48,152 nucleotides of DNA from the IMG/VR virus record IMGVR_UViG_3300042879_001304, positions 1 to 48,152 of that record; one strand, 5' to 3'. A program made the translations under genes and the position numbers. Below the pieces are notes generated by a model. It made no database searches. It saw only the letters and a list, made by a program, of their open reading frames with translations, and was not told the origin of the DNA. The DNA comes from a virus. Shown piece after piece: positions 32,901-42,198 of this stretch (position 1 is its first letter; each line of letters opens with the position of its first letter).

Positions 32901-35900
32901 CATGCTGGATATTACTCACTGCTTGATTCCAAACAGAAAAAGATTGTAGACGATGCTTTCAGGAAAACAACAAAGCAACAAAGGGAGAGTTTCTTTGAAC
33001 AGGGTGTCGCTGGCGCGAGAAATGTAGAGTGGTTTAAAAAGTATTACGCAAAAAGTCAATCTGAGTGGTTTGCTCAATCCTTTGCAGAATATGTTTTGAC
33101 CAATAAGTCAGATAATAAAAAACTTGTTCCAATTTTCGATCAGATTCTTTCCAGAATAAAAGATGTTTTTAAGAAGCTTTTTAACAGAACTGAGTCTGTG
33201 GAGCTTACAGATATATTTGATTACATTATTCGTGGAGAGGCGTATGGCACAAAACCCAATTGGCAGTTTGTCACAATGTCAAGAAGGCCATCATATTATG
33301 GTGCTGGTCCGCAGCTTATTCGTGGTGCAAAAGATCGCCCCGCCCCCGAAGTAAGAGAATCCCGCAGGGAACAACCAGTAGTCCTAAAGAATCGCTTCTA
33401 CTCACAGCTTGAGCGCACGGTTGCGGCGAAGATGCCCAACGTCTCGTCTCCCGAACAACTCAAAGCCATCATCGATCCGACTAGGGGTAGCGGGGTTAAG
33501 CCCGAAGAAATAAAGTGGAGCGGGATCACCGAGGCCATTGACCGCATTGCATCTGAAAACAACGGGCGAGTCCCGAAAGAAGCCATCATCAAGTATATGC
33601 AGGATGAGGGACGCGTCCAGTTTGAGCCTGTAACACTTCTTCAAAAGGTAGAAATTACGCCAGAACAAAACCAACAAATACAGGATAGGGCGCAAGAAAT
33701 TTGGGATGGGTGGGTTGATGAGGTTGTCGAGCAAATGGAAGAATCTGGAATGGTTGCCGACAGAGTTGATGTCTCTAATAATTTAAACAAAACTTGGAGC
33801 GAAGCCGAAGAGCTTGCCGCCTATCAACTTAAAATATCAGAAGATCCACAGACACAATACGAAGAATACCAACTTCCAGACGGCGAGAACTACAGAGAAG
33901 TTGTAATCTCCATGCCTCCAACGCCCAGAGAAACTGGTGGCAGAATTGTTTATCAAGAGACCACAAATAGGTGGAGACTGTATTACAAGGACGCCGAAGG
34001 ATTCTCTCAGTCGTTCCCAACCAGAGAGCAGGCCGAAGAGGCTCTTGAGGCGGCGAAAAAAGAATATGTCACATCTAAGAAAGATTACATCTCTCCGCAT
34101 TTTAAGAATGTCAAAAACTATATAGCCCACTACAGAGCCAACGACAGACAAGATCTAGAAGGAAAAGACGGAACTTTCATTGAGGAAATACAATCAGACT
34201 TGCACCAAAATGCGAGAACTGTGGGATATAAGGATGATAGTGTTGTAAACGAGAACTTCGTCAACTGGCTAAAAATAAAGAAAAAAGATCTATCCAAAGA
34301 GGAAATAGAAAATCAATTCAAAACAAAAGTCGGGGAAGAGATACAGCAGTGGCTTAAAGACCAAGAGATTGTTGCGAAAAATGCGAGAGCAATGCCAGAT
34401 AAGCCGTTTAAAAAGGACTGGCCACTACAAGCCTTTAAGAGAGTGCTGGAGGAAGCCGTAGCCTCTGGAAAAGATTGGGTCGGGTGGACTACTGGAGAAA
34501 CCCAAGCAGCTAGATACGATCTTTCAAAGCGCGTGTCCCGTATTGGCTTTGAGCCAGAAGATGCCATGGACTACAGCATTGGCGAACTGTATGCCTACGA
34601 CCTCAATAATAAACTCGTCATCAGGGAAACTAATGTAGAACCAGACAAGATCGCTGACTATGTCGGAAAAGAAGCGGCAGATAAAATTTTAAAGCAGATC
34701 GAAAGCATCAAATACGACAGGAGCCAATGGTCTATCGAACCAGATCCAGACGAAGCTGGCAAGTTTGTGGTCTATGATCCTAATGGAGATTTCCTTTTTG
34801 GAACGGGTGGAGAGGTTCTTTCTTTTGGTAGTCAGGAAATAGCCAAACAATATGTTGATGAGTTGGTTCAAAAGGAAGCTAGAGCGGAACTTTCTGGATT
34901 AGATTTGAAAGTCGGCGGCGAGGGAATGTCATCTTTTTACGACAACATTCTTCCCAAGGAGATCGCTAAGTATGTCAAGAAGTGGGGAGCAACTGTTGAG
35001 AAGTCTGAGATATCGGCGGCGGTAGGCGCTCAGGCTTGGGCATTTCTAGACGATGATGGAGTTTTTCGTGTTAAAGACAGAAAAGACGGGAAAGATCCGC
35101 AGGCTAAAGTTTTAGGAGAATTTGATAATCAAGCAGACGCCATGGAATTTGCGCGTATGTATAAGGGAACAACCCCTATCTGGCGCGTTAACATCACCCC
35201 AGAAATGCGCCGAATCATCGAAGAAGAAGGACAAGCTTTGTTCTCCCTACAGATGCCCAGCCGTATTGCTGGCATGGAACCCGAAGCAGTGACAACCAAG
35301 CTGGAGTCTTTGGGATTTGGGCGGGGTGGGATTGTATCGGTGGTCAACGAACCCAATGCTTCCTTTGAAGGCCGCACCATCATCCGAGATGGTAAGGTGG
35401 TAGGCATTGAGCTAAACGCCGCAGCCTTAAAAGACGATGCTGCTATAGAGCGAGTCCTAAACCATGAGATTGCCGAATCCGCCAATGCCGATGGAGCACT
35501 TAATCGTTTGGTTGCGGGGTTGACCCCGAAAGAAAGAAAAGAAATCAACGATGCCATCACTAGGTTGGGCTACGCAGAGAAGGCTAGAACCGCCGAGGAA
35601 GCCGCCAGAGCCGTCGAGCTACTAGCCGAAGGATGGAGGGGCAGGAAGTGGTTTGATCGTGCTGTGGCGAGGATTGAGGCATGGGCCAACAAGCTGGGAT
35701 ACAAGCTGACCCGCCGAGCCGCCGAATACATCGCCGCCCGAAATGTCTCCGAGATCAACGCCGAATTCAAACAGGCATACAACAAATTTATCAATGTGCA
35801 GGGAGAGGCAAGAGAGGGTCGGGCTTTCGTCACTCCAGCAGAAAATGCGCGGTTCTTGGAGTTGGCAAAGAATCCATTTTTAGCAGAGGCAAACAAGGAG

Positions 35901-38900
35901 GAGCTACAGAGGCTCGTAAATAAGGCAGCAAGAAAAGCCAAATACGACACAAAGAACCTTCTGTTCCACGGAACAACTCATATCTTTAATGTGTTTCGGC
36001 GCGATAGGGCAAACTCAGAAAACGATTTTGGCAAGGGGTATTATTTTACAAACACTGAAGATGATGCTCTTCAGAACTATGCAGGAGAAGGCCCAGATCT
36101 TACCAACAGAATCGAAAGGCTATCGGAACAAATCCAAGCTAATGAGGAAGTGTCTGATGAAGTAGCAAGACAGAGAGCTAAAGAAATACTTAGTGGCGGA
36201 GACAGGCGCATGATTAGTGCCTACATCAAGATGGATAATCCGTTTTTGATCGGAGGAGAGAACCAAACATTTCTTGATTTCTTTGAGCAATACGATGAAG
36301 CAACCGATGAATTCGGTGAGCCCACTGGAAAGCTGGTTGACTTCGTAAACAATTTCAAGGAAGTCGCGGCGGAATACGAAAACATTAATGCCGATTCTGT
36401 GGCGCAAAAACTGTATGAGGCAGCACTTGGATACGATGGTCTCTCCGCTTCCGAAGCAGTTAAGATTCTTAAAGATCTCACATCTGACGCAGACGATATT
36501 AATGGTGATTTGGCAGGAAACGAAATCATCCGAAGAACAATTGAGGCTTCTGGATTTGATGGAATCGTAGACAATCTTGTTAATCAAAAGTTTGGATCTG
36601 CAAGAAGGATCGGAAGTGCCATGGCGGGAGTCGGCCCCGAAACAGTCCACACTATCGTCTTTAATTCAAATCAGATTAAGTCTGCCGATCTTATTACTTA
36701 CGATGACAACGGCAACATCATCCCGATAGACCAAAGGTTCCAGCCCACCGAGGCCGACATCCGCTATTCCATCCGCGAATCCCGCAGAGAAGACGCCATC
36801 CCAACCTTCTCCGAGGGAAGTCCCGAAGCATCTACTCTATCTACTATGGCAGTATCAATGGCCAAGGTGGATGCGGCGTCCGAGGCCAAAGGCCCGACTA
36901 CCTACAAGATCAGCGAGATAGCCTCTGTCTGGATGGATCAAGGTGGAGACACCCGTCAACTCCAAGACCTCATCTCAGAGAATACCAATCTTACCCCAGC
37001 CAATGCCAAGAAGGTGGCCAATGCCATTGCCAAGCAATACGATATCCAACAGTCCATCGCCACGGCTTTCCTTGAAACTCAAACGGGATTGTCTGTTGAG
37101 GCACTGCCAGAGGGTGTAACACTTCCCAAGGAAGTTGACCCTGATCGTCCCCGCCCCGTCATGCAGCGTCTCTTTGATGTATTCATGGGTGTGCGCGTTC
37201 CCCCAGTAAAGATTGAGGTCAATGAAAAAACTGCGCTTAAACAGCAGATCCGCCTAAAAGCCGCAGCCAATCGTGCCGCAAAGCAAGAGCAGCAACGCAC
37301 AGCCGAAGAGGTGGTTGAGATTATTAAGGCCATGGAACTGCTTGGCCCCGTGCGTCCGAAGCAGGCACAAGCCTTGGCCAAACGCGCAGCCAAAGTGATT
37401 TGGACGAGCGAAAAGAGTGTTGAGGCTTTCTCAGAATACGCAGCCAAGGTAGTAGAGAATGCCAACTACGATGCAGATCTCCGCGAGGCCAAGGACGCAC
37501 AGAAAAGGGCCAAACAACTTTCTACCCAAAAGAAGGTGGCCATGAGTCCGCAGCGTGAAGTCCTTGAAGACGTTAGCAAGATCCCCGTCAACAAGCTGGA
37601 CGATCCCCGCATGTTTGCCGAGGCTGTGAACTACTACTTGCGCGGATTCAAGGCGGTGCTATCACCCGATTATGTGGTCATTCCCGATGCCGAGATGGAG
37701 AGCTATCTTTCGGGAGCCCAGTCCGAGACACAAAGAAACCAGAGAGATCTTGACCGCGAGGCTAATGAACGTCTGGCCAAAAAATACGGAATAGAACCAG
37801 ATCAGGTCAACGAAATGATGGAGTCAATTGACATCATCAAACAAATCGAAGCCCAAGAAAACAGGGAGGCGCTGGAGAACCTGTTGACCGAGAAGGCAAT
37901 TGAGACTCAGCAGGGATTGCGTGGTTACGATACAGACAATCTGCGAGCAGACCAGCGTTCGATTGTTTCTTCCATGCTGAAGGTTGATCCCAAGGCCCTC
38001 GACCCCGAAGAGCGCCAGCGTTTTATTCGCATCACCAACAATATCATTTATAATAACCAGACCAATGGGGCGGAATACTTTGTCGCCGTTGCCAAGGGTC
38101 AGCAGAGCGCCCGTGAGGCAGCGCAAGATTCCACCATGGTGGCCAAGAATCGCGCTTGGATTAACCTTCTCCCCCGCTTTGTTTCCGAGAGGATGCAACG
38201 TGGGTGGGCCCTTGAGTTGCAGTCTGTTTCCGACACATTCCGCAATGCGTTTGGCAAGGGAGCAATGGCAAAGATGTACGATGCCATGGGGATGCTTGAC
38301 CTTAACCTTGGATTTACCAAGGCGAACAATACGATTGATGAGATCCAAGAGAAGATCGCGGAGTTTCACCGCAATCTTGAAAAGAAATACAAGGCAGCAG
38401 CCCGCAACCAAGATGGTCTCTTGGCCGAAGGTGTGGTTGGATTCCTAATTCAGTCCGTCCCCAAAAAGGACGAGCTTACCTCCATCAATCAACGCCGAGA
38501 CCTGATCCGTCAGGATATAGCCAATCGCAGAAGGTCAACCACAGAGCCAGACCGTGTTGCTATGGCGGATCGCATCGAAGCCATTCTCAATCAGATTGAT
38601 GGGGATAGTATTGAGGCAATCCTCAACAACATGAAGCGCGAGTTTCCAGCGAACCATGAGTCTTTGATCTGGTATAAGGACACACTGCTTCCGCAATACA
38701 AGGATTTCCTAAAGAGCTTTGACGAGAACTTTAATGATCAAGCCAACAACTACGAGAACCCCAACTATCTTACAATTGGATTTACTTCTGCTGGCCCGTC
38801 ACTCGCCATCACCCCTGAAGAGCAGAGCCTGTTCTATGACCAAGTGAGCCTGAATCCGAAACAGTCTGCTTATACCATCAAGCGTGTTGATTACTCCGTT

Positions 38901-40490
38901 CTTCCCAAGGGGAAGGAAATTGAATTTAATCTTCGTCGCAACGTGTTCAATGGTCTCTCCGACCAGATCAACAAGGCTTATACGTCCAGTGGATGGCAGC
39001 GCATTGCTTCCTTTATGAAGACCCCAGAGGCTGAGATAGTGTTTGGTGGTGCAGCCAACAAAGATTTCTTTATTGAGCGCCTCAATCGTTTGCGGCTTTC
39101 CCGTATGCGCCGTGGATCGATGGGTAGTGGCGGGGCTATTGAGAAGGCTGTGGATTCACTCAGTGTTATTTCGCGTAAGCTTGGCACTGGCATTGCCCTT
39201 GGTGGTATCTATCAATGGATTAAACAGCCACCCGACCAGCTTATCACGGCATGGGGAAGTGGTGGTCGAGGGGATCTTCTTGCCAAGAACATTGCACCCA
39301 AGACGCAAAAACTAGCAAGAACCCTTCTTAATAAATTTTCCATTGGTCGCCGTGGTGATGCCTCTGCTGGCTACAAATACATCAACCAGATGGAGGGCCA
39401 TCAGAACCGCCTTGAGCGTTACTTTAGTGAGAGCAAGTGGGATCAGGCCAAGGAGCAGGCTGGAAAGATTGCCGATGTGTGGATGATCGCCCTTAAATCC
39501 TCTGACTTCTTGGCGGCTTCCGCAGCATGGATGACCTACTACGAGGGCGAACTTAACAAGCAGGATATCAAGATTGATGACTGGTCTAAGGAATCGGATC
39601 TAATTGAATCCGATCCAGCAAGGCGTCAGGCGGCAGCGTTTGCCGAACAGATGACCGACATCTATCAGGGATCAAGCGACCCGACATCCATGGCCACGTT
39701 TGCCCAAAGCGGGAAGACTGGTTGGGAGAATCTGGTCAAGGCCATCTTTGTTCCGTTCAATTCCTTTGCTATCCAGCAACGCATGAGGCTTTACTCCGAT
39801 GCGCGTGATGCAATCAGTGGGAGTAAGAGTGGAGTGGGCGGGCTTTCTGGAACAATCGGTGGTCTCATTCTTTTCCATGCAACCAAGCGATACGTTATCC
39901 CCGCCATATCTGGTGCTGGTGTTGGCGTTCTCTACGGCCTCATGGGTGTGGACATGGATGAGCCCGATGAAGAGAAGCAGAAGGAAGAAGCAAATAAGAA
40001 TTGGAGACAGTTCCTTGCGGACATTACTGGTAACTTGCTGGTTGGCGGCACGCCGCAAATCGTGGAATCTAAGTTTATTGACGCCATGAATCGGGCATCC
40101 TATATGGTATCTCTCCAGCTTGAGAATGATTCCATTCTTGATGACGAAGGTGAGGTTATGTCCTATGACCAGTATTCTAAGGAGCGGTCCCCCTTCTACC
40201 GCTACAAGTCTTTTGATAACGCCATGAGCTTGGGAATGTTTGATATCGGTATTGGGCAAGCCGAGCAGGTTGCGTTGCAAACCAAGATGCTGGCCACTCC
40301 CGAAGAGATGGAGATGTATACTCCTGAAGAGCAGCGCCTTCTCTACTTCTCCGCGCTCTCCGAGTGGCTTTACATGATGCGCCTGAACGATGCTGACTTT
40401 GCCCGACTCGTTGGCAAGGCTCGCCGCGACATGATTAAGGCGGCAAAAGACCGCGAGAAGGAGTTGCAGCGAATCCGTAGCGGGCGTTAA
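29970..40490 (+). CDS. Giant polyvalent virion protein (GNAT, zincin, LPD, ART-like domains)
   Basis: A 3,506-residue protein. In order: a duplicated R-F-x-P-I-x-D-x-E-F-F-G-I motif (23-35, 59-71); hydrophobic Gly/Ala-rich segments (about 170-210, 355-372); a GNAT-like acetyltransferase (about 595-725, R-R-Q-G-I-G at 638-643); a zincin with H974-E-Y-G-H978 and candidate third ligand E1032; a large polyvalent module shared by many phages (about 1135-1760, E-E-I-Q-S-D 1405-1410, W-T-T-G-E 1506-1510); a second zincin-like core with degenerate H1832-E-I-A-E; an ADP-ribosyltransferase-like domain (about 1995-2265, F-H-G-T 1999-2002, G-Y-Y-F-T near 2023); long helical regions; a C-terminal hydrophobic segment (about 3292-3325). 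It is probably packaged, ejected and used to disarm host factors. Confidence 0.8.
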   Translation: MAFTPIDEKEIIDEPVAEGAKPRFIPIEDDEFFGIGGEEEPEPVQAPEVSEPAEAPKSRFTPISDEEFFGIEAPTDPIPVTGEEGFLRQAADVPLKIGESINTSLRALTDLFGADNSVSQNLTQNADWYRSLLSAQALEDEQEVGRILKAAEDKGIADQLAAGLEAFSVAPVDFVASGIGSLAVFVATGLVGRAAAVAGAARAGLTGARAATAVQRGVQATQLATGAGMGAGIVKGEIYQSVKDEMLAQGKTEEEARQIAMEAQSYGGKNLDQILIGAGLGTIDAFTGAEKIIGKVLTKGGLAPNASRIGSILKNGIAEGAPEFIQAAQEKFASNLALQREGVDVSLTSGVFSQGALEGLVGVGMGAGAGAIEPRTQPATKEEALAAASETQDVARQNKDVAPATASLVEGQAESVIQENAETPEQRVARLQEEATAAAGIELEEEGVGVEPTVPVTPPVAPTPEGAVAPVEPSTTGLTEGFAALGEGAVDNYYSAILQSIQEKGEVPSPERKSNVGQAWDRVKGQMEPEEFVRQLRINAEDPSKITVEPVVAEPQPAAEVVPTEPVATEVPTEPATAEAKLSQIVQPKEREDLAELPEFKSFEMDVRGVPVRFDIDTTKSDENTLYLESFRVPREERRQGIGREAMTNMLRWADENNVTLKGEALTAPSDRQYRTPQEMREQGYMTPRELFNFYKTLGWENDPEGPTKTMGIPMVYRPKPAEAVPTPETPNLEPLRRVARAEQTEDDVSGLVGQGLVELYNGQPVITQAGLEALPEAERPRLTPEARKIQIDTGSNEVVAEAIAKNLRIGVDQVGTGVRMPAGWTLVEDIYVPPQPQTVEKVAEPEAVSTFNTVQDLWKAFDTRGRGHKRFRDRLESMVEDGALTDDARDMILATLWDNNVNDEFLANAEVGAFGTRATRSYGRGGYGRQQIVAASGALEIGYKPVLKLFKNAKREYPNLDERTAQILSTFWHEYGHAGYYSLLDSKQKKIVDDAFRKTTKQQRESFFEQGVAGARNVEWFKKYYAKSQSEWFAQSFAEYVLTNKSDNKKLVPIFDQILSRIKDVFKKLFNRTESVELTDIFDYIIRGEAYGTKPNWQFVTMSRRPSYYGAGPQLIRGAKDRPAPEVRESRREQPVVLKNRFYSQLERTVAAKMPNVSSPEQLKAIIDPTRGSGVKPEEIKWSGITEAIDRIASENNGRVPKEAIIKYMQDEGRVQFEPVTLLQKVEITPEQNQQIQDRAQEIWDGWVDEVVEQMEESGMVADRVDVSNNLNKTWSEAEELAAYQLKISEDPQTQYEEYQLPDGENYREVVISMPPTPRETGGRIVYQETTNRWRLYYKDAEGFSQSFPTREQAEEALEAAKKEYVTSKKDYISPHFKNVKNYIAHYRANDRQDLEGKDGTFIEEIQSDLHQNARTVGYKDDSVVNENFVNWLKIKKKDLSKEEIENQFKTKVGEEIQQWLKDQEIVAKNARAMPDKPFKKDWPLQAFKRVLEEAVASGKDWVGWTTGETQAARYDLSKRVSRIGFEPEDAMDYSIGELYAYDLNNKLVIRETNVEPDKIADYVGKEAADKILKQIESIKYDRSQWSIEPDPDEAGKFVVYDPNGDFLFGTGGEVLSFGSQEIAKQYVDELVQKEARAELSGLDLKVGGEGMSSFYDNILPKEIAKYVKKWGATVEKSEISAAVGAQAWAFLDDDGVFRVKDRKDGKDPQAKVLGEFDNQADAMEFARMYKGTTPIWRVNITPEMRRIIEEEGQALFSLQMPSRIAGMEPEAVTTKLESLGFGRGGIVSVVNEPNASFEGRTIIRDGKVVGIELNAAALKDDAAIERVLNHEIAESANADGALNRLVAGLTPKERKEINDAITRLGYAEKARTAEEAARAVELLAEGWRGRKWFDRAVARIEAWANKLGYKLTRRAAEYIAARNVSEINAEFKQAYNKFINVQGEAREGRAFVTPAENARFLELAKNPFLAEANKEELQRLVNKAARKAKYDTKNLLFHGTTHIFNVFRRDRANSENDFGKGYYFTNTEDDALQNYAGEGPDLTNRIERLSEQIQANEEVSDEVARQRAKEILSGGDRRMISAYIKMDNPFLIGGENQTFLDFFEQYDEATDEFGEPTGKLVDFVNNFKEVAAEYENINADSVAQKLYEAALGYDGLSASEAVKILKDLTSDADDINGDLAGNEIIRRTIEASGFDGIVDNLVNQKFGSARRIGSAMAGVGPETVHTIVFNSNQIKSADLITYDDNGNIIPIDQRFQPTEADIRYSIRESRREDAIPTFSEGSPEASTLSTMAVSMAKVDAASEAKGPTTYKISEIASVWMDQGGDTRQLQDLISENTNLTPANAKKVANAIAKQYDIQQSIATAFLETQTGLSVEALPEGVTLPKEVDPDRPRPVMQRLFDVFMGVRVPPVKIEVNEKTALKQQIRLKAAANRAAKQEQQRTAEEVVEIIKAMELLGPVRPKQAQALAKRAAKVIWTSEKSVEAFSEYAAKVVENANYDADLREAKDAQKRAKQLSTQKKVAMSPQREVLEDVSKIPVNKLDDPRMFAEAVNYYLRGFKAVLSPDYVVIPDAEMESYLSGAQSETQRNQRDLDREANERLAKKYGIEPDQVNEMMESIDIIKQIEAQENREALENLLTEKAIETQQGLRGYDTDNLRADQRSIVSSMLKVDPKALDPEERQRFIRITNNIIYNNQTNGAEYFVAVAKGQQSAREAAQDSTMVAKNRAWINLLPRFVSERMQRGWALELQSVSDTFRNAFGKGAMAKMYDAMGMLDLNLGFTKANNTIDEIQEKIAEFHRNLEKKYKAAARNQDGLLAEGVVGFLIQSVPKKDELTSINQRRDLIRQDIANRRRSTTEPDRVAMADRIEAILNQIDGDSIEAILNNMKREFPANHESLIWYKDTLLPQYKDFLKSFDENFNDQANNYENPNYLTIGFTSAGPSLAITPEEQSLFYDQVSLNPKQSAYTIKRVDYSVLPKGKEIEFNLRRNVFNGLSDQINKAYTSSGWQRIASFMKTPEAEIVFGGAANKDFFIERLNRLRLSRMRRGSMGSGGAIEKAVDSLSVISRKLGTGIALGGIYQWIKQPPDQLITAWGSGGRGDLLAKNIAPKTQKLARTLLNKFSIGRRGDASAGYKYINQMEGHQNRLERYFSESKWDQAKEQAGKIADVWMIALKSSDFLAASAAWMTYYEGELNKQDIKIDDWSKESDLIESDPARRQAAAFAEQMTDIYQGSSDPTSMATFAQSGKTGWENLVKAIFVPFNSFAIQQRMRLYSDARDAISGSKSGVGGLSGTIGGLILFHATKRYVIPAISGAGVGVLYGLMGVDMDEPDEEKQKEEANKNWRQFLADITGNLLVGGTPQIVESKFIDAMNRASYMVSLQLENDSILDDEGEVMSYDQYSKERSPFYRYKSFDNAMSLGMFDIGIGQAEQVALQTKMLATPEEMEMYTPEEQRLLYFSALSEWLYMMRLNDADFARLVGKARRDMIKAAKDREKELQRIRSGR

Positions 40491-41131
40491 ATCAGTCCGC
40501 GAGACTTAGCCTCGTCCAATTCTTCCTGAGTCCATTGCTGGGCATACCAGACTTCTGATTCCCAAGGTAGTGGCCTCATGCGGTCAACCCCGAAAGAAAG
40601 TCTTCCGTAGTTGTTGGGGCTATTCTCTTCTAGCTTAACAAACTTATCCTCTGGAAGCATGTCCTTGTCATGGGGAAGGAATAGATAGCCCCGCAAGAAA
40701 TCCAGAATGAAACTATGGCGGATAAGGAAGGTTGATTGGGCGCAAGCCATCCAAGGGGCGGCGTCCATCTTGGCCCCGAATACCATGCCCCTGTCACCGA
40801 GATCCTGATACATGCGTTCTGGGACAGGCCCGAACCACAGGCAATCAGCCTCCTTGTAGATGAAGTCCTTCCCACAGTTGTAGGCAATCATAGCCAAGGC
40901 ACAGACGGAGGCCGACCATCCGCATAGACCCTCTCTGTTTTCTTTAATTAGATCCCCGACATGGCCGATATTGTGGTGGCAAATGATTTGATTTGAACAT
41001 GGAACCCCGCGTTCTGTTGAAAGAACAACGTAATCATGGGTGTATTTTTCGGTGTTGGTGCGCCAGATATCGTAGAAAGAACGATCCCAATCCGAGCGGT
41101 AGTGGTAGCCAGATCCAACGATATTGTTCAT
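40487..41131 (-). CDS. Glycosyltransferase-like protein
   Basis: A 214-residue protein from the ATG at 41131, which overlaps the upstream methyltransferase stop (ATGA). A longer frame from a TTG at 41215 would overlap that gene by 88 bases and is unlikely. It contains F-I-Y-K-E-A-D-C-L-W-F-G-P-V-P, an acidic site followed by small residues as in GT-A-fold glycosyltransferases, and M-V-F-G-A-K-M. It ends the minus-strand sugar operon. Its stop shares TTAA with the stop of the giant gene. The family call is tentative. Confidence 0.5.
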   Translation of the reverse strand: MNNIVGSGYHYRSDWDRSFYDIWRTNTEKYTHDYVVLSTERGVPCSNQIICHHNIGHVGDLIKENREGLCGWSASVCALAMIAYNCGKDFIYKEADCLWFGPVPERMYQDLGDRGMVFGAKMDAAPWMACAQSTFLIRHSFILDFLRGYLFLPHDKDMLPEDKFVKLEENSPNNYGRLSFGVDRMRPLPWESEVWYAQQWTQEELDEAKSRGLI

Positions 41132-41688
41132 TTCTTTCTGAAAACAGAGACTGTCGGTTTCACCCATCTTGCCGTAGCAATAGACCTCAAATACATTGAG
41201 TATTCCTCCATCCAAGCATAGCCAAGAGCCTCAAACTTCTCGTTCCAGTAGGATTGAGGTTGGCAATTGACATGGTGGTGGCCCCCGTCTGACCATTGCG
41301 GTTCCGAGTAGGTCATGGCTACCACAGGAGAACAACTGAATGTGGTCATGTAGTTAGAGGAGAAGCGCGATTCGACATGCTCGACAAACTCACAAGACCA
41401 AGCCAAATCAAAAACGGATTCAACTTTGTATGGTCCCTTGGTGTAGTCGTGGAGGATGATGCGGTCCTTGACGGGGCTATTCTCCAAAGCTTTGGACGAT
41501 CCTTCAATCCCGATAGCGTCCACTCCATTGTCCACAAACCACTTGATGGCATGGCCCTCCCCGCATCCAACATCAATCAGGTTCTTGGGTTGGAAAGTAT
41601 CGATTAGTTTCTGCCATATGACTGGATCATGGGTATCGGGGTCTCCCCCTTGGATGAAGCCTCCGAGATGACCATCTTGAATTAGCAT
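41128..41688 (-). CDS. SAM-dependent methyltransferase A
   Basis: A 186-residue class I methyltransferase with glycine motif I near residues 39-46 (I-D-V-G-C-G-E-G), an acidic residue after strand 2 (G-I-E-G-S-S) and F-D-L-A-W-S-C-E-F-V-E-H at motif IV. The ending is typical of a small-molecule or sugar methyltransferase. Its start is adjacent to the stop of the next methyltransferase. The substrate is unknown. In context a sugar or lipid-linked glycan intermediate is the likely target. Confidence 0.8.
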   Translation of the reverse strand: MLIQDGHLGGFIQGGDPDTHDPVIWQKLIDTFQPKNLIDVGCGEGHAIKWFVDNGVDAIGIEGSSKALENSPVKDRIILHDYTKGPYKVESVFDLAWSCEFVEHVESRFSSNYMTTFSCSPVVAMTYSEPQWSDGGHHHVNCQPQSYWNEKFEALGYAWMEEYSMYLRSIATARWVKPTVSVFRKK

Positions 41689-42198
41689 CTACTTCACTGC
41701 CTCCATAATAATAGTTTCGATTTTGTTGTTGTGGTCTCCAATCACTTTTCCATGACCCTCCAGTTCGCTGAATTCGCAATCGTAGATTTTGTCAGGGTCA
41801 AACCCCGCAGCAAAGAGACAAGACTCAAGGATGGAGTGATTCCAAGCCGAGAGATGGCCATGGTCTAGGAGAATAGAGCGAACCGCGCCCCTCTTTGACC
41901 CGTCTCCGAATCCAGATTGTCCATGCCACTTGAGATAATCCCCGTCTGCCAGATCACATATCTTGTCAGCACTTGGGACGGCTACTCGCAGGGTTCCTTC
42001 TGGTTTGAGAACACGCAGAGCCTCCATGAAAAACCTCACGGCATCAGGGGTTGTGGTATGCTCAACGCAGTGTTCGATGAGTATAAAATCAATTGAATTG
42101 TCTTCGTATGGTAGCGGTTTGGTAATGTCCACATCCATATCGTGGTTCTCCCATCCAGCCAGAACATTCCCGCCACAGCCTAGATTTAGCTTTCTCAC
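41689..42198 (-). CDS. SAM-dependent methyltransferase B
   Basis: A 169-residue class I (methyltransferase 11-like) enzyme: L-N-L-G-C-G-G (residues 4-10), D-I-T-K-P-L-P-Y-E-D-N-S-I-D, then E-H-C-V-E-H, and a late motif L-R-V-L-K-P-E-G-T-L-R-V-A-V-P-S. It starts with an ATGA overlap with methyltransferase C. Such enzymes occur in phage and bacterial glycan clusters. The substrate is unknown. Confidence 0.82.
   Translation of the reverse strand: MRKLNLGCGGNVLAGWENHDMDVDITKPLPYEDNSIDFILIEHCVEHTTTPDAVRFFMEALRVLKPEGTLRVAVPSADKICDLADGDYLKWHGQSGFGDGSKRGAVRSILLDHGHLSAWNHSILESCLFAAGFDPDKIYDCEFSELEGHGKVIGDHNNKIETIIMEAVK

Noticed and set aside
29970-40490. The giant protein as an N4-like virion RNA polymerase, because of its near-identical length (about 3,500 residues)
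   Set aside because: No single-subunit RNA polymerase motifs were seen. The recognisable domains are acetyltransferase, zincin and ADP-ribosyltransferase-like.
41132-41215. N-terminal extension of the glycosyltransferase-like gene from a TTG at 41215
   Set aside because: It would overlap the upstream methyltransferase by 88 bases, whereas the ATG at 41131 gives the usual ATGA coupling.
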